From Nostoc sp. WHI (GTDB lineage Bacteria; Cyanobacteriota; Cyanobacteriia; Cyanobacteriales; Nostocaceae): 59,435 nt of DNA. Under the pieces are notes generated by a model that saw only the letters and a list, made by a program, of their open reading frames with translations, made no database searches and had not been told where the DNA came from. The stretch lies in NCBI RefSeq assembly GCF_015714725.1, contig NZ_WBKM01000151.1:1-59435 (forward strand), read 5' to 3'. Below, piece by piece: positions 34,425 through 43,634 of this stretch (its first letter is position 1; every line of letters begins with the position of its first letter). The translations under genes and the position numbers were made by a program.

Positions 34425-34566
34425 TCATTCCTTTGGTGCTTCCTGAGATTTGATATACTGCTTTACCTTTTCAATCGGTGCGCCACCAGTTGAAGCAACA
34501 TAGTAAGAACTAGACCAAAGAACAGGTTTTTTATAGAAAGTTGCTAGTGGAGCTATCCAGCTAAAA
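34425..34566 (-). pseudogene. tnpA: TnpA (Y1 HUH transposase) C-terminal fragment
   Basis: The 46 codons read WIAPLATFYKKPVLWSSSYY, VASTGGAPIEKVKQYIKSQ and end EAPKE, which is the end of the small IS200/IS605 transposase. The catalytic tyrosine helix (KQYIKSQ) is kept but the HUH motif, which lies earlier, is lost. Confidence 0.82.
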
Positions 34567-35564
34567 GTGGGTACTCTGTTGAGTCAAATGGCGAGAATGG
34601 TTATCTGATTTTGTCTAAGATTGGACGTATTCAGATGCGGGGACTGGCTAAGTATTGGGGTAAACCAACTACTTGCACTATTGTTTATCGCAATGGGAAA
34701 TGGTACGCATCTATTACAGTTGAAGTTTTAGACCAAGTTCTGAAACCAGAAATTTTTTCTATTGGTGCTGTTGGTATTGACTTAGGATGTAATGCAGCGT
34801 TATCAATTACTGACGGTGAAAATCATCAACAAATCAATGCACCCAAGTTCTTGAGGAACGCAGAACATCTAATCAAGAAAGCATCTAAGGATAAGAGGCG
34901 TAAACGTGCGCCGAATAGAAAGAAAAAAATAAAAGCTTCTAGACGGTTCAAAAAAGCCCAAGCCAAGGTTAGTAAGCTGTATCGTAAAGTTGGTAACCAG
35001 CGACAGGATTGGGTTCACCAAGTTGCAGTAGAAATTGTAAGCGGTAATAGCTTCATTGCAACCGAAAAACTAGAAGTTCAAAACATGACCCAAAAAGCTA
35101 AAAAAGGCAAGCGAAAAAAACAGAAGGCTGGACTCAATAAGTCTATTCTTGATGTTGGTTTTGGAATGCTACGAAGCAGCATAAAATATAAGGCTGAGCA
35201 AATCGGAGGGATATTTATAGAAGTCCCGACCCGACAGGTAAAACCTTCTCAAACCTGCCCTAAATGTGGACACCAACACAAGAAAACACTTGATATTAGA
35301 GTTCACAATTGTAATGTTTGCGGATACATTCAGGACAGAGATATTGCTGCTGCCGAAGTTATGCTTTACTGGGCAAAAGGTACTCTACCGGGGCTAGGAA
35401 CTAACCTCGTAGTCGCAGAGTCGTCTAGCACTACCTCACGCACCCGCAAACAAGCGGGAAGCATGAAGCAACTAGGGGCAATGAAGCGTCAAAAATCTCA
35501 AAGCAACTTTGCTAAAAACAAGTTAGAGGATGTAGAAACCTCTAGCGATGGCGTTGCCAGCTAG
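34566..35564 (+). pseudogene. tnpB: TnpB RNA-guided nuclease, N-terminally truncated
   Basis: The frame has about 332 codons; intact TnpB has about 400. The RuvC residues are present: D in GIDLGCNAALS, E in FIATEKLEV and D in DRDIAAAEVM, as is the four-cysteine zinc finger CPKCGHQ and CNVCGY. The missing N-terminal part belongs to the RNA-binding (WED/REC) lobe, so guide binding is probably lost. The first in-frame start is TTG 34611. The 3' end overlaps the right-end hairpin, where the guide RNA of such elements normally arises. Confidence 0.85.
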
Positions 35565-35649
35565 AGGTAGTTCATCAGTAGAGTTAATGTTAGCTTTGAT
35601 GGGCGAAGTCAGAAATCACTTTTGCTTTATAAGAATTAGGAAGTCTCAG

Positions 35650-36267
35650 ATGTTACACAAACAATTTATTTATTGCTGGCAAAAATGCTTATCTCCCATA
35701 TTGGTACGTGCTGCTGTAAAAGTAGTGGTAACGATTTGTCTAACAGCAGGAATGTTGGGCATCTTGGGAAGCACTGCTCCTATGAGTAATGCTCAAGCTG
35801 TTTTTCCTACTTTTGTTACAGCCAATACTCAACTAATAAGTCTAGCTAGGCGCATCCAGGATAAACAAACAGCATTTAAACCAACAGCGCTAAATGCCAC
35901 TGTATATCACAGTCCCGACTGTAATTGTTGTGGCGGGTGGATTGACCACTTAAAGGCACAGGGTTTTGAAATTACAGATTTTTCCACACCTGACATCGAA
36001 ACAATCAAACAAAAGTTTAACGTGCCGGATAACTTGTCATCTTGTCACACAGCAATTATTAATGGATATGTCATTGAAGGACACGTCCCAGCAAATGACA
36101 TCAAACGTCTGCTGCAAGAAAAGCCAAATGTTGTTGGTTTATCTGTTCCCAATATGCCTGTAGGCACTCCTGGGATGGAGATGGGGAATCAAAAAGACCC
36201 GTTTACTGTGTTTGCCTTTAATCACAATAACTCAGTTATGGTATTCAATAAATACCCCTCCTCTTAA
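35650..36267 (+). CDS. DUF411 metal-binding exported protein
   Basis: A 205-residue protein starting best at ATG 35650 (the open frame reaches back into tnpB). A signal or anchor helix (about 15-42) precedes the DUF411 domain: ATVYHSPDCNCCGGWIDHL, SCHTAIINGYVIEGHVPA, VGLSVPNMPVGTPGMEMG. The Cys cluster and Met-rich motif suggest copper or silver binding in the periplasm. It follows directly on the IS605 remnant. Confidence 0.87.
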   Translation: MLHKQFIYCWQKCLSPILVRAAVKVVVTICLTAGMLGILGSTAPMSNAQAVFPTFVTANTQLISLARRIQDKQTAFKPTALNATVYHSPDCNCCGGWIDHLKAQGFEITDFSTPDIETIKQKFNVPDNLSSCHTAIINGYVIEGHVPANDIKRLLQEKPNVVGLSVPNMPVGTPGMEMGNQKDPFTVFAFNHNNSVMVFNKYPSS

Positions 36268-36320
36268 AGAGAATCTGCGTAGAATTGGAAACAGCAGAAG
36301 CGATCGCCTAAGAAGGATTT

Positions 36321-36914
36321 GTGCAGACGATGACTACTACCACAACCGTCAAGAAACTCACCCTTGAAGAGTACCTAGTCTATGATGATGGCACAGACAC
36401 CAAGTACGAACTTGTGGATGGGGAGTTAGTTGAAATGCCACCGGAAACGGGTAGAAATAACTTAATTTCTCTTTATTTACTATCGGAATTTCTCAAGTTT
36501 ATTTCGATTCAACTCATTCGCCATAAAGATACAGAATTGGTAGTGATGGGCAACCTGACTCGTGTGCGACTGCCAGATTTGATGATATTGACGCAGGAGT
36601 TATTAGCGACTCTAGGAGGTAAACGAGCTACGATCGCCCCAGATATGCCTTCCCCAATAATGGTGGTTGAAGTTGTCTCTCCTGGGAAAGTGAACCAGGA
36701 TAGAGACTACCGCTATAAGCGTTCTGAGTATGCTGCACGGGGTATCCCTGAATATTGGATTGTTGACGCCGATCAAACCAAAGTAACTTTGTTGACTCTG
36801 GTGGATGGGCTATATGAAGAAGCTATATTTCAGGAAACAGATTTGATTACATCAGCGACTTTTCCAGGGCTGAATTTGACCGCAGTTCAAGTATTGACGG
36901 CTGGGCAGGTTTAA
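36321..36914 (+). CDS. Uma2 family endonuclease (DUF820)
   Basis: A 197-residue PD-(D/E)XK-fold protein of the Uma2/DUF820 family, highly expanded in cyanobacteria. Core motifs: YLVYDDGTDTKYELVDGELVE, RLPDLMILTQ, MVVEVVSPG, DYRYKRSEYAARGIPEYWIVD. GTG start at 36321 (ATG at 36330 is an alternative). Role unknown; possibly a nuclease of mobile or stress systems. Confidence 0.9.
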   Translation: MQTMTTTTTVKKLTLEEYLVYDDGTDTKYELVDGELVEMPPETGRNNLISLYLLSEFLKFISIQLIRHKDTELVVMGNLTRVRLPDLMILTQELLATLGGKRATIAPDMPSPIMVVEVVSPGKVNQDRDYRYKRSEYAARGIPEYWIVDADQTKVTLLTLVDGLYEEAIFQETDLITSATFPGLNLTAVQVLTAGQV

Positions 36915-36948
36915 TTATTTGACTTTGCCCGCTAAGTTTAGAAACGTT

Positions 36949-37204
36949 CCGAGCAAAAAGCTCGGCCTTTCGAGTTCAAAGCATGAACTTCCGAGTAAAA
37001 AGGTCGGCCTTTCAAGTTCAAAGCATAAACTTCCGAGCAAAAAGGTCGGCCTTCCGAGTTCAAAGCATGAACTTCCGAGTAAAAAGGTCGGCCTTTCAAG
37101 TTCAAAGCATAAACTTCCGAGCAAAAAGGTCGGCCTTCCGAGTTCAAAGCATGAATGACGAGCAAAAAGCTCGGCCTTCCGAGTTCAAAGCATGAATGAC
37201 GAGG
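36949..37204. repeat. six tandem copies of a 42-bp unit
   Basis: Units begin at 36949, 36991, 37033, 37075, 37117 and about 37158; the last is one base shorter. Consensus starts CCGAGCAAAAAGGTCGGCCT. Alternating units differ in a few bases, giving an 84-bp higher order. Each unit contains a small hairpin (CCGAGC/GCTCGG type). Several frames are open through it on both strands, including one of 79 codons with a 14-residue period, but none has protein-like composition or a good ribosome site. Confidence 0.9.
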
Positions 37205-37422
37205 CTTAGAGGTAAAACTATGGAAAAAAAACCTTGGCGCGTAGCATTAATAATTAATCTTTTGTAGAGACGGCGATTTATCGCGTCTTTCCAATATATA
37301 ATTTTCGTCAAAAAACCTTAAGCGAACCCTATTAGGAGTTGGGGAATCAACCTCTAGCGGCACTTTATGGTTGCCAAAACGTGATGTACTGTGTAAGTTA
37401 TCTTCAGCGCGGAAAACAATCA

Positions 37423-38916
37423 CTAAATACTGTAGGCAAGGGGTTGATAATTAGATATCTGCTCATGTCCTTTAGAAATATACCTTTTCAGCAACTTACC
37501 CACAATGGAGATACCTTGCTCAATATCCTCTTGTGGGAGACAGAAAGCTAAACGCATCGCTGGATAACCCTGCTTATCTGGGAAAAATGCTGAATGACAA
37601 GCTAGGTAAACATTTTGAGCCAAGGCTTCGCTACGAATCCTCTGAATAGGAAGATCATCCGGTAATTGCACCCAAAGAAATAACCCTCCCGTGGGAACTG
37701 TCCACCGCGCTTCTTCGGGAAAATAACGCTCCAAAGCTTGCAGCATCACATGACGACTTTGGAGATTATCTGTGCGAAGTTTGTTGAGGTGACGGCGATA
37801 ATGTCCTGAAGCGAGATATTCACTCACGATTATTTGGGAAATACTAGAGGTGTGAAAGTCATAGAGTAATTTTTGCTCAATTATCGTTTGATAATTATTA
37901 CCTGTAACCACCATATAGCCTACTCGTAACCCAGGCATTAAAGTTTTAGAAAATGTGCCTAAATAAGTTACTATGTCATTTTTATCTAAAGCTTTGATTG
38001 GTGGTGGTACAGGCTCAAAATTCAGTCCTTCATAAGCATTATCTTCCAAAATTGGACAGTTGTATTTTTCAGCTAATGCTAGTAATTGTTGACGATGAAC
38101 TTGGGCTGTCGTCAATCCGGTTGGATTGTGGAAGGTGGTAATTGTATAAATTAATTTGGGACGATGGCTGTGTAAATATTGTTCTAATAAATCTAAATTC
38201 ATTCCCTCCGCAGTCATCGGAATGCCAATAATTCTGGCTCCTAAGTTTTCTAAAATAGAGATTGCACCGTAATAGGTAGGAGCTTCCACAATCACCCAAT
38301 CACCAGGTTTTACATAATAATTCATCGCTAATGACAAACCTTGCTGTGAGCCATTAGTAATAATTAAATCCTCTGGAAAAACTTCTAATCCTTGATGTAC
38401 TAGCATCTGGGCAATTTGTCTGCACAGAGTTAGTTGTCCTTGAGGCAAATCGTAGGGACAGAAAACATCAGCATCTTCTTGCCTTAATGCTCGTCTGGCA
38501 ATTAGGGTAATATCTTTTGGCGGGCGTGGGGAACCATAGCCAAAATTAATCATTCCTGGCTGCGCTTGTGCTTGTTTGATAGGAATGTATGTATCATAAA
38601 AAGAACACTTTCCTGGCTCTGGAATCATGACATTTTGGGCTGGGGCAAATGTAGATTCCAGGTTGGTACTCTTAATAGAAAGGTTGTTGACAAAATATCC
38701 TGAACCTTGACGAGCAGTAACAATACCGTCTGCTTCTAAAAGGTTATACGCTTCAATAATCGTGAGTTTATTAACTTGTAAACTTTCTGCAAGAGAGCGG
38801 ATAGAAGGGAGGCGATCGCCACTTTTGAGTGCGCCAGATTTAATTAGACGATTGATGCGATCGCGTATCTGCAAATAAATCGGTTTGCGTGACTGTCGTT
38901 CCAATAAAATATTCAT
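37423..38916 (-). CDS. MocR-type GntR regulator with aminotransferase domain
   Basis: A 497-residue protein. Residues 1-78 are a GntR winged helix (PIYLQIRDRINRLIKSGALK, GDRLPSIRSLAESL, GSGYFV); the rest is a fold-type I aminotransferase domain with HNPTG (263-267), DNAYE (292-296) and the PLP lysine K324 in GTFSKTLMPGLRVGY. MocR proteins such as PdxR sense PLP or amino compounds and regulate nearby genes; here the target is unknown. ATG 38916 start. Confidence 0.92.
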   Translation of the reverse strand: MNILLERQSRKPIYLQIRDRINRLIKSGALKSGDRLPSIRSLAESLQVNKLTIIEAYNLLEADGIVTARQGSGYFVNNLSIKSTNLESTFAPAQNVMIPEPGKCSFYDTYIPIKQAQAQPGMINFGYGSPRPPKDITLIARRALRQEDADVFCPYDLPQGQLTLCRQIAQMLVHQGLEVFPEDLIITNGSQQGLSLAMNYYVKPGDWVIVEAPTYYGAISILENLGARIIGIPMTAEGMNLDLLEQYLHSHRPKLIYTITTFHNPTGLTTAQVHRQQLLALAEKYNCPILEDNAYEGLNFEPVPPPIKALDKNDIVTYLGTFSKTLMPGLRVGYMVVTGNNYQTIIEQKLLYDFHTSSISQIIVSEYLASGHYRRHLNKLRTDNLQSRHVMLQALERYFPEEARWTVPTGGLFLWVQLPDDLPIQRIRSEALAQNVYLACHSAFFPDKQGYPAMRLAFCLPQEDIEQGISIVGKLLKRYISKGHEQISNYQPLAYSI

Positions 38917-39132
38917 TTTGGCGCACTCCTCAATGACTAAATAATCATCAATACTGGCAATATAAGCTATTTATACCAAGTTTACCTAGTACAGTTGGAG
39001 GATTTTTTACTATAACAGTTGGAATATCGCTTAACTGTACTAGATTAAATCTACTAAAACTGTACCTTCTCAGTTGAAAAATCTTAAGTGAGAGTAAAAG
39101 TAATAGTTCGCTGTTTATCAAGTGCTTTCACT

Positions 39133-39348
39133 ATGAATAAATTTAATTTTTTATTATCTTTCCAAAAAGTTTGGCAACATTTTATCATCTGGATGAATAG
39201 TGGTTCTGACTTACAAGTTTGGCAGGAATCAGACCGTTATGGTTATACTTCTTGTTGGCACGCCTATGATCCAATGACAGGACGTTCTGCCTGTTTTGGT
39301 TCTGAAGAAGAAATGCGAATTTGGATTGATCAGTGTTACTACAGATAG
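39133..39348 (+). CDS. small conserved cyanobacterial protein
   Basis: A 71-residue protein starting at ATG 39133 (an upstream GTG 39088 is in frame). The conserved part reads WQESDRYGYTSCWHAYDPMT then GRSACFGSEEEMRIWIDQCY. No known domain; related sequences occur in cyanobacteria to my recollection. Diverges from the MocR gene across a 216-base gap. Confidence 0.6.
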   Translation: MNKFNFLLSFQKVWQHFIIWMNSGSDLQVWQESDRYGYTSCWHAYDPMTGRSACFGSEEEMRIWIDQCYYR

Positions 39349-39409
39349 CCAGGCGTGATTCATCTTGATCGCCCGATGCTAAGTAGCTGGGCGAAATTAA
39401 ATATAATAT

Positions 39410-39621
39410 GTCATTGCGTTCGCCCTTAGGGTACGCTAAGAGGTTGTTTGAAAAGTGTTTCGCTGTGACTTTAGGCACTTTTAGATCCCCCCTAACCCCC
39501 CTTAAAAAGGGGGGAACCGGAATCAAAGTCTCCCAATTTATCGGGAGATTTAGAGGGATCTAAAACTTTTGATACCGACAAGAGGACTTTTCAAACATCC
39601 TCTAAGGGCGAACGCAATGAC
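39410..39621. mobile_element. nested MITE with two layers of inverted repeats
   Basis: An outer perfect inverted repeat of 19 bases (GTCATTGCGTTCGCCCTTA at 39410-39428 and complement at 39603-39621) surrounds an inner pair (AGAGGTTGTTTGAAAAGT at 39439-39456 and its near complement at 39586-39603). Further inside is a C-run/G-run hairpin (39487-39520). No ORF. It lies 32 bases from the truncated end of the AAA-like gene. Confidence 0.75.
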
Positions 39622-39653
39622 AAACTATCTTATATTTATCTAGAACCATCTAC

Positions 39654-40874
39654 TTACCAAGCATTGAATGCCTGTGAGTAAGGGCGCAGATTGTCTAATT
39701 GCCTTACCACCCATTCAGAATTGAAGATACTGCGGTAGATAGGATTTTTAATTTTCAGATAGCCGTTGTGCTTCTCAACCAATCCAGATAGTAAAAGTTC
39801 TGTCTGTTCTCGACTATCATCAGTAGACACCCAAAGATCAGGAATGGAAGTCTGTTCCCTGCTTCCTGTTTTCTCTGCTTGCAATATCTGCTGATAAAGA
39901 CTCAACAACCGCCCTGCCATCTGTTCATTGAAAAGCAAGCGATCGCGAATAGTGCGGAGGTGTTCGGGTTGATCTTGTGATTCCCAATGTTGGATAATGT
40001 GCGATCGCACCAATTTTTCTACCCAACGCGCTTCAGTTTTTGGAGATAGGGCAATTTTCTCATTTGATGACTTTAAGGCAGTTTGGAGAACTAGCTGACA
40101 GAGTTTTTGGGTTAGAAATGGTTGTCCCCCTGTCCAGTAAATAATCTCTTGTAGCACGGCTTCTGGTTGGCTGACGGCTCTCTTTAACCCTTTTAGCAAT
40201 GGTTCAGCTTCATGTAATCGAAAGCCGTATAACCCGATTGCCGTAAAAATGTTAAAGAGTGTCCGGCATTTGTCGGCAATTAAATCAGATGGATTAGCCA
40301 CTCCAAACAATGCAAATCCCAGGCGTTGAAAATTTGGGTTGTGCGCCTGTTGGTTGTAACAATGACGAATCCAGGCAAAAAAGTCGTTGACAGGAAAATT
40401 TAAACTCAGCAGACTATCAATCTCATCAATAAAGATGAAAATGCCTTTTCTACCAGAGGCTTCACCATTTCTTTGAGAATCGCTGTGAATATTTGGTAGC
40501 AAGACTTCTTCAAGGAACTGGTGTAGCTTTTGTACTGGAGAAAGACCGGCTTGCATATTCCACCAGTGCTTAAAGTTAATGCGTTCTGCGAGATTTAAGC
40601 CGTACAACAAGCTGACTATGAATCCTTTATACCATTGTGCTGGTGTGGTATCCCCGCTACTCAATTGCGTCATATTTAAGTATATGCATTTATAGCCTTC
40701 TTTTTTGAGGCGAGAACTTGTGTGCTGTAATAGGGATGATTTACCCATTTGGCGAGAGTTGAAGACATAACAAAAATCACCAATTTTCAAACTGTTATAA
40801 AGTTTTTCATCTGCCTGACGCACAACGTATGTGGGATCGTTACTGTAGAGACTACCGCCAACTTGGTATTTCAT
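39654..40874 (-). CDS. AAA-like domain ATPase, lacks the usual C-terminal repeat domain
   Basis: A 406-residue protein of the cyanobacterial AAA-like (AAA_35) family: VGGSLYSNDPTYVVRQADEK, Walker A variant NSRQMGKSSLL (residues 39-49), Walker B IFIFIDEIDSLL and WTGGQPFLTQKLCQLV. Homologues generally continue into WD40, TPR or similar domains; this one stops at PYSQAFNAW, exactly where that domain would begin, 32 bases before a MITE, so it may be truncated. It lies 54 bases downstream of a second AAA-like gene on the same strand. Confidence 0.85.
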   Translation of the reverse strand: MKYQVGGSLYSNDPTYVVRQADEKLYNSLKIGDFCYVFNSRQMGKSSLLQHTSSRLKKEGYKCIYLNMTQLSSGDTTPAQWYKGFIVSLLYGLNLAERINFKHWWNMQAGLSPVQKLHQFLEEVLLPNIHSDSQRNGEASGRKGIFIFIDEIDSLLSLNFPVNDFFAWIRHCYNQQAHNPNFQRLGFALFGVANPSDLIADKCRTLFNIFTAIGLYGFRLHEAEPLLKGLKRAVSQPEAVLQEIIYWTGGQPFLTQKLCQLVLQTALKSSNEKIALSPKTEARWVEKLVRSHIIQHWESQDQPEHLRTIRDRLLFNEQMAGRLLSLYQQILQAEKTGSREQTSIPDLWVSTDDSREQTELLLSGLVEKHNGYLKIKNPIYRSIFNSEWVVRQLDNLRPYSQAFNAW

Positions 40875-40928
40875 CTCAAATGATGATTATGGGATTCCTA
40901 TTTGATGTTTGAAATCTGATAGCTTTTC

Positions 40929-42377
40929 TCAGGCACGTTTTTGCCATGATTCATATTCAAATTGAGCAACGCCTAGTTGTTTTTGAAAGTAAGCCCGGTA
41001 AAGTTCGCAACGCGGTAGAATGCGATCGCCTTCATAGCGGATCAACCCCAAGCTTTCGAGCTTATGAGCATCAATGGGATTGAGATAAATGCTTTGCTTT
41101 GCTGCCACAACTTCAATATAAGCTCTTGCCAAACTGAGATTTTCTTGTAATATTGCCCAGTGTCGCCATAAATGATAACGATAAATCCCACCGTTAGCGA
41201 TCGCCTCATGTACCAATTCTCCTAAGGTGATTCCTTGAGAACACAGATAATACAGAGCAATCCTAATCAGTGCTGGATGTCCCCCTACAAGCGACATCAG
41301 TTGGGTAGCCTCCTTGCCACAACTCCAGTCTAGCCCATGCCGTTGGGCTAAATTTTCTACTTGTTGCACAGTAAATTCTGGTAAACGAATAGGTAGTCCT
41401 ATATTAAATGGGGAGCGGTTGATATCCATAGACACATAAACTTCTGTGGAGTAAACCACCACTAGCCTCAGTTTTTGCAAGTTGGTATTTTGTCGTGCTT
41501 CCTCATACCAAGAGCGCAATAAAGAAAAGAACTCCTGAGCAATTTGAGGATGTTCAAAAAAGCGATCAATCTCATTCAACACTAAAACCACTGGACTTTC
41601 GCTCTGGTTGAGCAGATAAGATTGCAGATAAAAAATGCAACTCAGCTTAGAGCCTATTTCCTCGTCCCAGTTACGATCTAGGTTGGGGGCAATGCCTAAT
41701 TCTGTTGCAGCTCGCCAGCAAAGACAACGCAAAAGCTTGTTTAAGTCTGTCAGACAATTTGAATCAATTTGGCTGCAATTCAGGTTCACCGTGCGATAAC
41801 CTTGCGTCCGGGCAAAGGCTAACAGTCGCAGCACAAGAGAAGTTTTACCCATTTCTCTGGCGGCTCGAATCCTGATTACACAACCTGGTTGAGTTACTTC
41901 TCGATAAACCAGTTCTTCAATGGGAGGACGTTCAATATAGAAGGGAGAATCCAGAGGTACAGGCCCATCTGGATATGACCAAAGATTTTCGAGTTGGTTA
42001 TGCTCTTGAGTAACAAATGACCCTACGGATAAAGACGGAGATAAATTCAACTCGTGTGTATTTAAACTCAGGGGTAAAATTGGAGAGATTTCAGCATGAT
42101 TCGGTTCATTTAGGATTGCATAGTCTTCTGTGTGTAATTCTAGGCTAAAGGCGCTAAAGCACAATTTCAGGGTTTTTTGATCCACGCCTGTATTCAACGA
42201 CCATAATCGGTTTAGAGTTTTGGTAGAAACATTTATGCGATCGCCTAACTCTTCTAGAGTAAAGCGATTGTTATTGTTCTGTGCTTTTTCCATAGCCAAA
42301 ATCGCCGCTTGCAAACGCTTCAGCCCAGCATAAGTTAGCACAAGTCCCCGCTTTCGCTTGCCCTTAGATTCCTTCAT
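40929..42377 (-). CDS. HTH plus AAA-like ATPase
   Basis: A 482-residue protein. Residues 1-70 form a helix-turn-helix region (RFTLEELGDRINVSTKTLNR) of the type found at the start of many cyanobacterial AAA-like and effector-associated proteins. An AAA-like ATPase follows (about 140-470) with RAAREMGKTSLVLRLL (Walker A), VVLVLNEIDRFFEHP (Walker B) and LVGGHPALIRIALY. It is placed directly upstream of the second AAA-like gene, suggesting an operon and joint function in a signalling or defence-type NTPase pair. Confidence 0.85.
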   Translation of the reverse strand: MKESKGKRKRGLVLTYAGLKRLQAAILAMEKAQNNNNRFTLEELGDRINVSTKTLNRLWSLNTGVDQKTLKLCFSAFSLELHTEDYAILNEPNHAEISPILPLSLNTHELNLSPSLSVGSFVTQEHNQLENLWSYPDGPVPLDSPFYIERPPIEELVYREVTQPGCVIRIRAAREMGKTSLVLRLLAFARTQGYRTVNLNCSQIDSNCLTDLNKLLRCLCWRAATELGIAPNLDRNWDEEIGSKLSCIFYLQSYLLNQSESPVVLVLNEIDRFFEHPQIAQEFFSLLRSWYEEARQNTNLQKLRLVVVYSTEVYVSMDINRSPFNIGLPIRLPEFTVQQVENLAQRHGLDWSCGKEATQLMSLVGGHPALIRIALYYLCSQGITLGELVHEAIANGGIYRYHLWRHWAILQENLSLARAYIEVVAAKQSIYLNPIDAHKLESLGLIRYEGDRILPRCELYRAYFQKQLGVAQFEYESWQKRA

Positions 42378-42591
42378 ATGGCTAATTATTAATTTGCTTT
42401 TTTCTTAGCTGTCTCTTTATTGTTTCATGTTTTAAAACAGTTATTCTACTGTTAGCTACCTGACAAAGTGACGAAATGGGCTTAAAAGCTTATAAAATAA
42501 AGAGTGCAGCAATTTATGGTAAGAAAAGATAGGTCTAATGTTTAAAGACGTTAAGTTAAAAAAGGTGATGATAATTTATAACAATTTTCCT

Positions 42592-42684
42592 TTGGATACA
42601 ATATGCAGTAGGGGCACACAGATGTGCGCCCCTACGAAAAACCTATATTTTATGCAAATGAGAAAGGCTAGATATTGTATCCAA
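42592..42684. mobile_element. 93-bp MITE
   Basis: Perfect 13-base terminal repeats (TTGGATACAATAT at 42592-42604, complement at 42672-42684) enclose a hairpin with arms GTAGGGGCAC/GTGCGCCCCTAC. The rest of the gap 42378-42912 contains no gene that I can support. Confidence 0.8.
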
Positions 42685-42912
42685 CTGAGAACCGCTATAA
42701 TAGCTGATCAGAAAGCGTAAGCGGGTTATCGAAATATTGAAAGAGTTCGTTGGTTAAATACCAGCGTCGTTATTATTACTCATTCGTTGGCGAAAACTTC
42801 TCATCCCGTTTCTGTGTAAAGCTGCATATAAATGCCTATGTGGTGTGCTTAATGTGCAGCTTTACTTAGAATTGGTGTCCGTCTTCGCTACCAATAGAGG
42901 ATCACAAAGCAT

Positions 42913-43308
42913 TTAGCGTTGAACTTTGTTAGAGATATCTTTGCCTGTCTGCACCGCACTTTCGCCTACATCACCAGCAGTTTTCTGAGCACCCTCTACA
43001 TACCCCGCCCCAAATTGTTTAAAGGCTTCTGCTGACTCTTCCCCAATCTTCTGAAGTCGTTTACCAGGAGCATCTTCCGTTTCACGAGCTTCTTTATTCC
43101 ACTCCCCTATTGTTCTTGGTCTTTGAGAATCATCTTGTTGTATCAGTTCACGAACTCTTTCCTTTAAGGCTTTGTTATTCTCCCCAGGAGCAACATTCGT
43201 CGTCAGCACTACAAAACCAACTAGGACAACAGCCAAAAAAGGTTTTACCTGAAGTCCTTTAAGCAGGGAACTGATATAACTAACCGTTCTAGAAATTAAA
43301 TTTATCAT
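42913..43308 (-). CDS. single-span membrane protein with helical amphipathic tail
   Basis: A 131-residue protein with one membrane helix (about 23-40, FLAVVLVGFVVLTTNVA) and a hydrophilic, helix-prone tail rich in E, K and A (EESAEAFKQFGAGYVEGAQK, AGDVGESAVQTGKDISNKV) similar to LEA-like stress proteins. I recognise only the pattern. The 326-base gap on its 5' side (43309-43634) holds promoters but nothing else visible. Confidence 0.65.
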   Translation of the reverse strand: MINLISRTVSYISSLLKGLQVKPFLAVVLVGFVVLTTNVAPGENNKALKERVRELIQQDDSQRPRTIGEWNKEARETEDAPGKRLQKIGEESAEAFKQFGAGYVEGAQKTAGDVGESAVQTGKDISNKVQR

Positions 43309-43634
43309 GCCAATTAAGCTTGCTTTGCGGAGTACAAATAAAGATTAACTATAAAAAAGTAATTATCCTTCTAACAAAAGGCATATCTCGGTTATGAAAA
43401 AGAAAGGCTTTTTAAATCCTGAGGAATGGTATTAGACTCTTGCTTTGATTCAGGTGTAGTTACAGACATATTATAAGTAATTAATCTAAATTTTTAGGTA
43501 ATAATTTTTACTAAATAACTTAAACTCACCCGAGCTAGTATGACTGATAACCAGACTATCACTTAAACTAACTGCGTCCACAAGTTATAAAGTATGTGTA
43601 GATAAAACAGCGAGTGTGTTGAGAAAAAATCTGT

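Larger units (their letters stand above)
34278..35575. mobile_element. IS200/IS605-type element with internal deletion
   Basis: Divergent tnpA (minus) and tnpB (plus) remnants lie between subterminal hairpins at 34313-34341 and 35539-35567 (CCTCTAGC pairing GCTAGAGG). These elements have hairpin ends rather than terminal inverted repeats. The two genes touch at about 34566, each lacking its 5' part, so one deletion spanning the divergent starts explains both. Confidence 0.75.

Noticed and set aside
36949..37204. Possible CRISPR array
   Set aside because: The 42-bp units are contiguous with no unique spacers between them, and no cas gene is nearby; it is a simple tandem repeat.
42538..42720. 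60-codon ORF
   Set aside because: It runs through the 93-bp MITE and its hairpin; no ribosome site and no protein-like sequence.
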